Source: Sphagnum compactum | Taxonomy: Eukaryota > Bryophyta > Sphagnopsida > Sphagnales | Assembly: GCA_965153455.1 (NCBI GenBank) | Contig: OZ234493.1 | Coordinates: forward strand, 22,806,213 to 22,870,212 | Reading direction: 5' to 3' | Length of the DNA: 64,000 bases | Part shown: positions 1 through 11,512 of the stretch, in pieces | Layout of the letters: every line of letters starts with the position of its first letter | How positions within the stretch are numbered: position 1 is the first letter of the stretch | Translations under genes and position numbers: made by a program | Notes under the pieces: model-generated | What the model was told of the DNA's origin: nothing | Database searches by the model: none | What the model saw: the letters and a program-made list of their open reading frames with translations, nothing else

Positions 1-371
1 CTTACTTAATTGAAAAGTTGGATTTACTCCTTAATGTCATGGAAGGAAGGTTTTGCTGTTGGAAATCCTGTAAACTAAATGTCCTAAGCACTTTCACTGT
101 GTTGTTGTTGTTGTTGTTGTTAACACTCCTCTTCATGTTCTGTTTGCTAATGTATTTCTTCCACAATATGGAAACTGTTGCTCTTTTGTTTTGTTGACAA
201 AATCTAGCTCTGATGCTCAAACTGATTAGTACAGCCCAACACACCCCCAACTCCCTTGGATATTTTAATTTTTCAAAATGAATATCTATAATATCATGCA
301 AGCAACTTCTTCTTCTTTGTCGATTGTGAATTTGATGCAACTCCTTTGAGGGCAATGACAGCAACTCTACT
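1..371. other. 3' flank of copper-chaperone gene A
   Basis: This stretch lies downstream of the stop codon of the first minus-strand copper-chaperone gene and probably holds its 3' untranslated region. A perfect GTT microsatellite of seven units sits at about 101-121. No second gene is visible here; the open frame on the minus strand has no ATG-led domain that I recognise. Confidence 0.5.
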
Positions 372-1497
372 TTAGTAGTAGTAATACCTAGTGTAATCAG
401 GACGGAGTGCAAATGACACTGGATACAACTCTTCAAAGACAAGAAAAGGCTCCTTCCTTTCTTCTACCTGTGTCGTTGCCTTGTCTTTATTTTCTTCCTT
501 TGCTGCTGCTGCTGCTGCTGTCTCTTCTTTCTTCTCGTCTTTAGATTCCTGCACCATGACAATAAAATCCAAACTCAGATTGATGCATGATGTGTTCTTC
601 ATGTTCATATTCGGATGACGGGCTTCGTTGTGGGGGGATGCACCAATGCCTGTGATTGTTGGCAAAATTACACCAGGTTATGCCCCCCTGGTGCTGGTAC
701 CAGATGGCTTGTTTCTTTGCTTGTTCAGTAATGGAACAAAAGAAAAGCCCAATCTAGGGATTCACCTTCAGCAACAACCAAGGACATTTCTTGACAATAT
801 TGTCACAGGCAGATAGATTCTGTACATACTGATCTTTGTGCCCTTTGATTGAACATTTTGGTCATGCAGTTTTTCCATTTGTCAGCTCTGGGATTAGATG
901 GTAATGCTGAGCTCTCAGGGTGCCTTTCACTATGCTTGAATCAATGAAATAAATCTATGGTTGGATGGTCTGAGTTCTCAAAGTTGGTTTCCTTCATACC
1001 TCCTTTTCTGGCTCTTCTTTACTCTTTTCCTTTGTTTCTTCCTCCTTCTTCTCCTCCTCCTTCTCCTCCTTCTTCTCCTCTTTCTCTTCTTTGGGCTCCT
1101 CGGGCCAGAATGCGGTTTGCTTTCCTGTTCTGGATACTCGCTTGAACACTTCCTCACGTGTCAAATTGCCAACCACTGTCACCTTCTGTGCCATGAAATC
1201 CACTGTGGATGATATCACCCCTGTTGCAACAAATGTCTCAGTCTCTGCACATAAGTTTGAACAGCTTTTGCTACTAATGCACACAAAAATTGGGAGATTC
1301 GATAATTTGTCACTCTGTGTTTAGCTTAAGTTCTGTTTGGTGTACTTGGATGATTGCTCTGCAGCACACTCAACTAGCATACAAGAGGAGGAAATAGGAG
1401 GAGAGTATATACCTGGCATGCGGACAACAGCTCTCCTTACAGTGTCTACACAGGCTTCACAATGCATTGCAACTCGTAACATAACTGTTATCTGCAT
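372..1497 (-). CDS. CCH/ATX1-like copper chaperone, gene A (spliced)
   Basis: Predicted soluble copper chaperone that would pass Cu(I) to P-type ATPases. Three exons join in frame: 1497 (or 1491) to 1413, 1220 to 1000, and 548 to 372. Introns have GT/AG ends: phase 1 inside the Pro-Gly pair after the metal loop, then phase 0 after a Glu-rich run. The product has one heavy-metal-associated domain with the copper site MHCEAC, then KVTVVGN and RTGKQTAFWP, typical of plant CCH. A Lys/Glu-rich tail with an Ala run follows, ending in PVSFAL and four Tyr. Length is about 160 residues if translation starts at the ATG at 1497. The same place is a good acceptor (gatgcag at about 1498-1492), so a short upstream start exon, as in gene B, is the alternative. 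There is no CaaX box, so it is not an isoprenylated HIPP. Gene B is its tandem paralogue. Confidence 0.78.
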
Positions 1498-2555
1498 CAC
1501 AAAGACATTTTATGTCAAATTTCCACAATGGAGTTGCCTCCTCTGTGACAGTAAAGAAAAAGGTGGATAGGGATATTGACACATACAAGGCAAGCTTCTT
1601 CTAAACCTCAAACTTGGAACTCAATTAGGCACACTCCAGATTGGCTTTTTATCTTTCATTTTACTAGATGGAATGTGCCAAGGTCAGTTGACAACAACAA
1701 CAACAAATTCACACATTGAGCCTCCTCTCAGGTTTTCTCTGTTTTTGTGTATCTATCAGAAGGTGCAATGTGTCTTTCCACAACAGAGGCACCAACTTAC
1801 TGATTGAGTTTGTCCTTTACCTGCTGTTTCCAGTTTGTTATCTAGAATGCTTGAAGAGTAGGGGTCTTCAGGCAGTACAGGGTTTTCCTTGGGTTGATTC
1901 TCAACTGTCTATCCTCTCGAGAGTGACCATGAGAATGGGTTTGCTTCCTTCGCTACTTTAATCAGACAATCATCATAGCCTCTCTCTCTCTCTCTCTCTC
2001 CCTCACTATGGGTGCCTTCCCTGAGGTACATAAATGTCAGCTGTAATCAAGGATTGCAGAGACGGCTCCAATGGTGGTGGTGATGATAGTGTTAGATGTT
2101 ACTACCCATACACACCACCAGTGAGTGTCTCTTCTTCAACACAGAATGGATGTACCCTCCTCTCCTCCTCATGAGCTTGATATCATCAGAGGTGAGATGA
2201 CCCAGTTGCATCATCACTACAGTTTTGCTTGCTTCTTCCCATAAAGACTTTAAAAAGTCTGTGGGACTTGAGTGCCATTATCACTACTGTGACCGGTTTT
2301 GCTTCTGAAGACAGAAGCTGGGAGAAAGAACTGAAGATTTTGTTAGACTCAGATGCTCAGAGGATCTGCAACAATAGCTCTCAAAATCCATCTGTTAGTG
2401 GACAAACTCAGACCAGATTTAGGAGATTGTTTCCTCCATCTCATGGAGAAGTTCCTTTTCTCACGAGGGAGCTTTAGCACCTCTAATACTCTCTCTCTCT
2501 CTCTCTCAGTCCTGGACAGAATCTAGAGCCTGATGCAAGCAGAGAGACAGCAGGT
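1498..2555. other. Spacer between the two copper-chaperone genes
   Basis: This stretch is the 5' flank of gene A and the 3' flank of gene B. It has CT dinucleotide tracts at 1981-2000 and about 2489-2507, which read as GA repeats on the transcribed strand. A missing start exon of gene A may lie here, but I could not fix one by frame and splice sites. Confidence 0.45.
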
Positions 2556-4679
2556 TTAGTAGTGATTTTTTTTCATGGTCTTATTGTGATCAGTGCCGAG
2601 GACAAATGTTACAGGATGAGGATCCTCCTGCTTGGGGGCTTCGGGCTTCTTCTCCTCCTCCTGCTGCTGCTGCTGCTGGTCTTTCTTCTCGTCTTCCACT
2701 TTCTCCTCATTGTTCTTCTCTGGCTTCTTTTCTTCCTCATTATTATTCACTTCTTCCGTCTTCTTCGCTACATCATCCGCTCCCTCTTTCGTCACTTCCT
2801 TGGCCGCGGCCGCCTCCTCTTTCTTCTTTGCACCCCCCTTGACAAAACACAGCACAAACGTCCGGAACACAGCTGTGTCCGTCAACTCACATAAAAGAGA
2901 CAAGACAGAGAGACTGCAGAGTTTCAACAGAAAAAGAAGCAGCAGGGATTGGTCGGATTTCACCTCCGATTTCGGGTTTTCAGCTGAATCCTCTTCTTTC
3001 TTTTCCTCCACCTCCTTGGGCTTCTCCTCATTCGTCCCTTCTTTGTTTGTGTCGTCGTCGGCGGCTTTCGCCTCCGATTCGTTCTCCTGCTTTTCCTTTT
3101 TCTGCTCCTCCTCTTCTTTGGGGACCGGCGGCTCCTCCTCCTGGGGCCAAAATGTGGCGTGCTTTCCTGTCTTGGCGACTCGTCTCAGCACCTCATCCGG
3201 CTTCACATTGCCTATCACTGTCACTTTTTGTGCTGGAAAATCGATCGTGTATGATGTTACCCCTGTTTGTATCCATTCTTCCATGACGCACAATTCTCAA
3301 GCATTTGAAGACAGACAGACACACACACTCCTGAGAACCGAATCCAACGCTTTACACTACAGTAGTTTCGTTTGTTCTCTCTCTCTCTCTCTTCACCTGG
3401 TCCTCCTGCCCACATTAATTAACATTCTCTCACCTTCAAGGGGTGCATGTTGATGGCATTTGGTTCAAGCATTCTTCCTTGTTGCAGCAGATGGTCTAGC
3501 AGCTTGCATTCCAACAACACTGCTAGGGGGAAAAAGGCAGCAGGAAATGCAGATGTCGATGTGTGCAGAGAATACTAGGTTGAGAAAGGTACCAGGAATT
3601 CGAGCAACTGCTCTTTTCACTGAGCTTGCACAGCCTTCGCAGTGCATCACCACCTTCAAGACCACCGTCTTGACCTCCACTGTCTGCAGAAGACACACAG
3701 ACAATGTATCAAGGAAGTTTATGAACCTTGTTTCTCTATCTATCACTGCAGAAAACTTGCTTTGATTCTCGACACCGTCCCAGATCTGAATTTGTTTAAG
3801 TGCGATGAGCGAAGTTGAAATGATCCTGAAGAAGAATAACTGAAGTTTGCAGATCCATTTGTTCTCAGCATTAAGCCATGATGATCTACGCCTCTTGACA
3901 ACAAAGAAGGAAAATGTGCATAGGACAACAATAGACTTGCACGCAATTGATGCAAACGTTTTCACGTTGCACGAAACTCCTGGCCTCGCTCCTGGCAGCA
4001 AGAAGATGGATCTTCTTCTTCTTCTTCTGATTCACAGATCTTTCAACTTCTGAAAGATTTGCAACAAGTTTTGTGCTCACGATTTGCTTTCTCTTACAAT
4101 ACTGACACGATTTGCCTTGTGAAATGGAACAAGTACTACAATGGTAGAAGAATTTGTAGAGAGTGCAGACATAAAAACTTGGCAGATCGTTCCAAACTTT
4201 GTCTCCATGCCATGGCCCATGGGGCCAGGCAGTGATGTAGATTGAAATCTATACAAAACACATTAGACGCAGCAGCAGCGGAAAAAACATCCTTCTGCAC
4301 GGATGGTCGAAGCTTCTTCACTTGGATTTTGAGTAGTAAGCATCTGAAGAAATTGGAACAAGAATTCATGTGCTGAGGAATTAGAGAACTGCGAGGGAAG
4401 ACTTTGGAAGAGTAGCTGGAAGTAAAGAGCAAGCAACTGAAGGATTTCTTTTCTCGTTTGAATACTTCGTAAAGACTGAATTGCCAGAAGACGAAGCAGT
4501 AGAAGAAGAAGGACCACTTCTGGATTTCTTGTAACGAGTTTTGCTTCGCATGGAATGATGAAATCCGTCATGGACTTAGTCTAGTGAAAACATGATTCCT
4601 GGCAGCAGATATTGAAAGAAAATGCGAAGCAAAACTTAACATTCCTTTTGGAGCCGCCACCGCCGTTCTTATGAATCAT
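2556..4679 (-). CDS. CCH/ATX1-like copper chaperone, gene B (spliced)
   Basis: Predicted copper chaperone with one heavy-metal-associated domain and a very long charged tail. Exons that join in frame are 3683-3593, 3262-2964 and 2837-2556. Introns are 330 nt (phase 1, inside Pro-Gly) and 126 nt (phase 0), the same places as in gene A. The first listed exon starts at an acceptor (cttctgcag) in phase 0, so a start exon must lie upstream. The best candidate is 4679-4641, encoding MIHKNGGGGSKRN with donor GTTAAG, but this is tentative. The domain shows MHCEGC, KVTVIGN and KTGKHATFWP. The tail is rich in Glu, Lys and Gln and ends PVTFVLG then NKTMKKNHY, with no CaaX box. Length is about 223 residues plus the start exon; Arabidopsis CCH is near 121. 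The last intron has no stop in frame, so retained transcripts would still be translated. Confidence 0.78.
2838..2963 (-). other. 126-nt stop-free intron in gene B
   Basis: The intron runs from GTGAAA after a Glu codon to TTTTGTCAAG before Gly-Gly-Ala. It is 126 nt, divisible by three, and has no stop in the reading frame. Translated, it would insert 42 residues including a Leu-rich hydrophobic run of about 18 residues. Splicing is preferred because gene A has an intron at the same place and because the hydrophobic run is foreign to the charged tail. Confidence 0.6.
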
Positions 4680-5340
4680 TTCAACTGCAGTTTTTTTTTT
4701 TGGTTTCAATAAAACAAAAAACTCTAGGCTTGATTGCAAAACTTTCCAGGAGAAAGAGAGAGTACAAAACAGGCAATCAAGATTATTACACCAAAAAAGT
4801 CCAGAAGAAGAAACTTGACGCCACACATCTCTCTCTTTCTCACTCTCCTCGTCCACTCCGAACATGTGTAAAGAGAGTCCAAGGGAAAAAACACACAATC
4901 AAAACAAACAGAAAGGGGGGAGAAAGAACACAAGACCTCAGTCATTGTGAGAGACGCAGGAGACCATGAGAAGAAGAACCTTCGTCTGAGAGGAAGCTCC
5001 TCCTGGCACTAGGAACCTGCAAGCAAAGAAAATCCGCAATTCAAGCTGGAATTGTTAACAAAATGTTGGAGACAAAGTTTCTGAAAAAAACAACAACAAC
5101 AACAACAGAGGCCCGGTCTTTTTCTTTTTGGTGAGAGACACAGAGACAGAGACGAGAGAGAGCTTGCAAAGGAAGGAAGAAAGGAGGCACACGATGCACA
5201 TCAGCCGTTCTGCAATGGACTTGCAACGAGAAAAGCTTATAGACGTGCAAAATGAAAGGGAGAGCAAAAGAGAGGGAGAAAAGCAACAGCAGGATTAGCA
5301 CGGCGCTAAAGAAGAAGCTCCAATAGCACTTGATTAGTGA
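4680..5340. promoter_or_regulatory. 5' flank of copper-chaperone gene B
   Basis: Transcription of gene B on the minus strand probably starts in this stretch. It has purine-rich tracts on the plus strand (CT-rich on the transcribed strand) and an (AAC)n run near 5091-5106. I see no clear TATA box whose spacing would fix the start site. Confidence 0.35.
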
Positions 5341-5390
5341 CAAGTAAACCCACTAATCATGGAGAATTATTAATTCAACAATTTATTTAC

Positions 5391-5760
5391 TAATTATGAT
5401 TGATCAAATCCCACTGATCTTCTTCTTTTGAGCTAATTTAACTTAATTAAAGCTCGTCACATGATTTATACTAATTATCTAAGTGATCCTCTAGTTCAAT
5501 ATATCTCACTAGTCTTTGAGCTAATTCAGCTTAATTCAAGCTTCATCATTCTTTGATTATTGACTAGAGTGCTAATTCAACTTAATAATTATGTGCTAAT
5601 CTGAGTCATCTTACATCAATATCCCACTAATCTTTGAGCTAATTTCAGCTTAATTCAAGCTCATCACAAGTCTTGATTATTCACTAATCTAAGTGATCCT
5701 AGATCAATATGCCACTAATCTTTGAGCTAATTCAACTTAGTTGCAAACCATTAGCTGGGC
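5391..5760. repeat. Degenerate AT-rich tandem repeat
   Basis: A motif built around 'ctttgagctaatt', 'agctcatcac' and 'aagtgatcct' recurs about four times with spacing near 100 bp and many substitutions. No open frame or transposon feature is linked to it. Confidence 0.6.
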
Positions 5761-8700
5761 TTTGTCAATTTTGTTGTTATTGTTGATGCCAAATTTAACA
5801 TTTGATTATTTCTAAATTTATATTTAAAAATAAAAATAAAAATAAAACTACTCTGGGGAGGGGGTATGTACATTTTGTGTTATATATACACATCCTTAAT
5901 TTTCCTTGATTATTTATAATAATAATATTCATTATTATTATTAATTATTTCTATACAGAGAATTCTTTTGACTTGACTAAATATCTAGAAGCTTGGTGTG
6001 TTGCAACCTCATCTTTTTCCCTTTCTTCCAAAAACTTTTCAGCTTTTGGGGCCCTTCTTCTTGTCATTGGGTTTTCTTTTTCTTTTTTTGGGTTTCCTTT
6101 TTTTTTAATTTGGTGGGGTTTAGGTTTTCTTTTTTTGGAATTTTTTTTTTGAAAAAAAAAAAAGGAAAAAAAAGAGTGGTGGATAGTTGCATCACACATT
6201 TACATATCTTTTACACAATCTAGATAAGAAAACATTTTCTGCAATTTATTTAACAAAAAAAATAATATTAAGTCACCCAATCAGGTTGTCTTCATGTTCA
6301 TGAAAGTAGTTTTCAAATTGTTTTTCTTCTTCTTCGTCTAAAAATTGCAATAATTAATTGCTATTTGTTGAGCCATGTGGCTGACTTCAGCTACAAAATA
6401 AGGGAAATAAAAATTTATTTCTATTTTCTGTTGAGGGAAAATGGTCTGGAAGTTTTTGAATTCTGCATCTCTTGAACCCAATTTCACACATTTCCTTTGC
6501 CAAAAATTGGAAAAACACACATACAGTATACTACATTTTTTATTTTGAAAAAATATTTTCTGCTGAGCAATTTCTCTCTTTGTTGAAATTAAAACACATT
6601 TAGCAGCAACTCAAGTGATGATTTAAATCAAAAACATTTATGGTAGCATCTTGGCAGCTTCAACACTAATTATATTTGCTTCAGAAATGTTAAAATTTAA
6701 AATAAGTGTGTTTTTTCAAGGGACAAAACCTGTCACAGAAATGATTGAATGTCTCAAAATATTCTATTTTTTGAAAATTAAAATCTCAAGCAAATATGTG
6801 TCAAATTTTTTTTGCCAAATTTTGACCTGAAGAGCAGTTTTCATGCAAAAAAAATGGCCCACATTCTGGGGATTTCAAATGGAAAATTTCCAAATTTCCA
6901 GACTTTTGTGATAAGTTTCAGTTGTTAGCCAAGAAGGATTCTGCAATTTTTCTATCTTCATATCTAGTAGGTCGTAGCCAAATTTGGCTAAATTATTTTT
7001 TGGATGATCGCTACTTTGACTACATCAGAAAATCCTTAAAAGAAACCCTGGCTCTGGCCCCCTTAAACCAGCAAACAATTAAAATAGGAAATGTTCCATG
7101 AAGTTCAAGGGATTTTTTTTTTTTCAAATTTTTCAGGTCAAAGAATTGGCAAATACTGCCAAAAATGGTCAAACTTTTTAATCAAGATTACACTGAAAAA
7201 TCAGACTTATTTGAAATTTTCTCAAAAAAATAAATAAATCATCAGGTTGCAAAAGTAAGGTCACTATTAAAAGTTAAATTAAACTTAAATTAAACCAACC
7301 TGCTGGTCTTCTTGTGCATGAAATTAGCTTTCCAACTTTCATTGAAGTTCCCAAAAAATGAATTCACAGTTCACAACAACACCATTCACACTTTAAAGAC
7401 TTTCTTCATTTGTTTGTCTTCCTTCATCGTAGTAATTGGTACCAATGTGGGTGTGGTTTAGCCCTGGCCCTCACCCCTAACTTAGGGTTAGTGTTTGGGG
7501 GTGGGGGGAGAGGGTGAGTTTGACATCCTCCTTTTGATAAATAACTTAGTACATCTGGGGGTGTTTAACATCCTCTTTTGATACTTAGTATCTTCCTTCA
7601 TCAAAGCAAGTTGCCCTTTTCGCCATGGTATTCTTGATCAAGTGGACCCCCATACCAAATGGCCCATTTGGAGTTTCCACCCCATCCTTGTGATCCCCAA
7701 CACAAGCTTGGACCGGGTCGCATGCTTGGTCCCGCTTGCCCACCCAGCCGGCATGCTAGTTGTGGCACTCTCCATTGCCATTGTAGTTCTCATTCAAATC
7801 TCGTGGGCAGGGTTAATGGTTAAGCTTCAAGGAAATGGAATCAAGCTCCGTGTTGTTGCCATCTTCTTCAAATATAATATCCAAGGATTTTTTTTGGGTA
7901 AAAGTTCCACTCTTATATTTATTTGGCATATTGGTGGAATTTTTTAAATACTTAGAGCTATTTTAAAGTGCTATTGCTTATTCTTGGGAAATTCTTGTGA
8001 TAAAATAATTTCCAAGCTAACAAGTACAACAAGGAGGAAAACCTAAGAAAAGCCCCAAAAAATGCACTTCAAAATTCTGACAGTTCTAAACTTGAAATAA
8101 ACGCTAATATGTCGAAGTGGAGCATCCTAAATTGATGATGTATTAGTGTGGAGCAAATTCAAGTATGTGGATAGAAGAATTGGGGAGTGATGTGATAACA
8201 CGATAATTATTATAAATTTTTTAAAACAATGAAAACAATAAGCTTTTGCATTGCATACTTCCAATGACATGAAAGAGAACTCTCCAATAAATTCTATTTA
8301 AAATAAAATAAAAGTTATATCTCAATTTCCCCAACTTGTTGTAAATGTTGCCCTAGTAATTTATTAATACTCTTCTTCTTTTAATTTTATAAAATTTTCA
8401 GGGAAGTTTGCTACTCCAAACATCAAAAGTAGTCAGATTTGTACACCATTCAACCCTTTTTCAAAAGGGCGAGCAATTGAAAGTTGGGTAGTTGATAATA
8501 ATTGGTCAATTTTCGTGCATCAACCTATGTTTTTTCAACCCCAACTAAATCAAGCTACAATCTGGAATTTGTCAAAGAGCAAGTATTTTAAAGTGATTGG
8601 TTGTTTCTCTCCCAAAGTATGCAATGTCATCATATATCCATGTCCAAGGCTTTTGACCAAATGGGAGGGCTGGGCTGGGCTGCTGCCAAAGTCCTTGGTT

Positions 8701-10960
8701 TTCTTTGCAACACATTTTCATATCCAAAATCAATCTCACATTCTATATTGCTTAGTACAAGGGATTTCATGGTGCACAACACCTCTTAGATTTTTGCCCA
8801 ATAACTACAATTTGATGGATTGATTCAATATTCCACAAACTCCATCACCTAAAAAATAGTTTTGTAGAATTCTAGCTTGCAAGAAATCCCATGAGATGCA
8901 AAAAGGACCTCTTGAAAAATGGTGTGAAATTTTAGTGGAGAGGGAAGCTTATCCCTTGCAGTAATGAATTGTATTCTTAATTCTAGAATATTTCAAATGA
9001 ATCAAAACCTCAAATCTTTCATACTACCTTTAGTAAATTACTCTTCTACAATGCTCACTTGGAATAAATGCGTGATTACATTTTCAAAAGAAGAAAGATA
9101 CAACAACACATGCCTGACGCCGCGCACACACATGCACACACATTGTTGACAAGACAAACATGAAGGTGTCTTTTGTCTTTGGTGCTCCACACGTAATTTT
9201 GGTCGGGAGTCATGCTATTCTTTTATCTTGTGCCCAACAAAGGAAGGAATTTTCACTTTCATCAAATCCATTTCATCAAATGTGTAAAGAATGTTTCTCC
9301 AGATGCATAGCAAGTTAATATTGAATACCAGATTCCAAATAGCCAAGTAAAACCATAAACCTCATGTTGCTAATTTCAACTTTTAAAATCCCACCCCAAG
9401 TTGCCAATTTTTGGGGTTCTTTGCAAATGCAAACTTAATCCTCGCATCATCATTTCCCAAGCACGAAAACCTCTGCTGGTTTTATGGGTAGTTTTGAGAC
9501 AATGACAATTTGGTCGTGAAGAGAGCGATGAGCTATGGAGCTGCCATAAGCTAATTGGAACAACACTGAAGATGATAAGCCCTGAGGATGTCGTGTTGTC
9601 AGAATGATGCTAAAGTTCTTGAACAAAGATTGTTAACTTAATTATTAAAAAAATTCCATTAGGAAAGCTGTTTGTTTTGTTGCTCTTTCTTCAATTTACT
9701 AGAATCAAAGCAGTGTTCCTGGCATATGAATTGTACCATGTCCTGTCCTGAGGTCCTGACTTTGCTCTCATTGAAACTGGGTATTATAGGATAATAAAAA
9801 ATTTATCACTATTGCATCACACTTTATTGATGAAAATATGTGTGATATGAAATCATGTTTCTTTTTTGTTGTGGTGAATTCTTGGACCGCGCTAACCCCA
9901 AGAAAAGGAATATACAGTTGTAGGTGGTTGATATATTCATTATTTCTTGAAAACGTTGCAAAACATTCGAGAAATTCATCAGTTTCAAACCTGAACTCTC
10001 AATGCGACCAGAATATAACACGAAACTTGGAAAATGGACACTATCCACACATGTGTTGCCAGTTTATGCTCTGTCTGTCTCTCTCTCTCTTGGAATGTTC
10101 GCCTTTGATACTACAACATAAAACTATAAAACAAAAACCCTATTGCCAAGCGATGATTTTTTTTCAACAAATTGGGAAATTTTGAACAATTTTACTTTTC
10201 AAGTGTAAATTTGACTATTCCTTCTATTTTTGGATAAATTTTTCAATATCAAAAAAACGAAAAAAAAAACCCTTGATACCAAGTCATACCTTTAACATTT
10301 ATCATACTTAAATAAGCTACTCTCAACAATTTTGACAAAATAGAATGTAGTTTCTAAGTCAAGTCAGGGATGTGTACTTTGATATTGATATGTGTACTTT
10401 TTGCATTGGAGATTGAGTTGCATTTAATTTGTTACACTTGTGTAGTGCCCCACCCCCCATCCCCCTCTCCCTCCATAGAAGTTAAAAACATAGAATTAAA
10501 CCAAATACTTTCTTCATGTGATGTCGGTGCACACTACACACATTTGTTAGCTTTTTGTGATTAGGAATTTGCAACTAACTAGGTATTCAATGACTAAAGT
10601 TAGGGTCCCAAATGTGAGGAGTCAGAAAGGATTGGAAAATGCTACAACAACAACAACAACCACCCACTTTCAGAGTGCTCAGAAACACTGTAACTTAAGT
10701 TGTTGGAAAAGCAGCACTGTACTCCAAAACACTTTACTTTCTTTTTGTCCTCAATTTCCTCCTCATGTGTGTTGTTTGTTGGCCTTCCCCACCACCCCTT
10801 GCCCCCCTTCAGAACAAAAGTTTTTCTCTCTCCTCCAATCAAGAGCCTGGCATTTTCATTTCTCAACTTCTGCCATCTGAGTAAGGGGACAAAACTGGAT
10901 AATACTAAATCTTCTTTAGTGTGTTTCGGAAAGCTGCATGACACTAAGACTATGACTAGG
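5761..10960. other. AT-rich intergenic DNA without recognised genes
   Basis: The stretch is dominated by A/T runs and short unrelated open frames. A GC-richer patch near 7620-7810 gives a 101-codon frame without a recognisable domain, and may be part of an old repeat. Near 9115-9140 there is a short CA-rich run. I see no convincing exon, tRNA or structural RNA. Confidence 0.5.
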
Positions 10961-11512
10961 TACTAGTTTTGCCAAAACTTGGATGAGATGTTTATATGGA
11001 TTTGGATGAGGTTCTTTTTTCCGTATGTGGGTTTTCATTCAGGGTATACGGAGCAGCTAGATCAGGTTCAGTCAAAATTAGGTTAGTGCATGGTGTGGCC
11101 CATTGACTACTAGTTTAGCAGAATTGGATGAGACGTATTTACAGATTTGGATGAGATTTTTAAATCTAAATTTGGGTTTTCATTCGTGGTATGATGAGCA
11201 GCTAGATCAGGTTTAGTTAAATTTAGGTTAGTGCATGGTGTGGCCCATTGACTACTAGTTTTGTCAAATTTGGATGAGGTTTTTTTTTTCCGGATTTGGG
11301 TTTTCATTCAGGGTATGGAGAGCAGCTAGATCAGGTTCAGTTAAAATTAGGTTAGTGCATGGTGTGTCCCATTGCCTACTAGTTTTGCAGAATTTGGATG
11401 AGATGGATTTGGATGAGAATTTTTTTTCCGGATTTGGTTCTTCATTCAGGGTATGAGGAGCAGCTGGATGAGGTTCAGTGAAAATTAGGTTAGTGAATGT
11501 GCCCCATTGACT
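10961..11512. repeat. Tandem repeat, four copies of about 124-147 bp
   Basis: Copies start at about 10961, 11108, 11253 and 11377, each opening with 'tactagttt' and closing near 'ggcccattgac'. Each contains 'ggttttcattc' (slightly changed in the last copy) and 'gagcagct'. Divergence between copies is modest, so the array is fairly young compared with nearby DNA. Confidence 0.85.

Noticed and set aside
2632-3453. A 273-codon plus-strand frame rich in Ser and Phe
   Set aside because: It is the antisense of the Glu/Lys-rich tail of copper-chaperone gene B. The spliced HMA domain on the minus strand explains this stretch.
372-4679. Classification of the two HMA proteins as isoprenylated HIPPs
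   Set aside because: Neither ends in a CaaX box, and the HMA domain features (KTGK or RTGK followed by FWP) fit CCH/ATX1.
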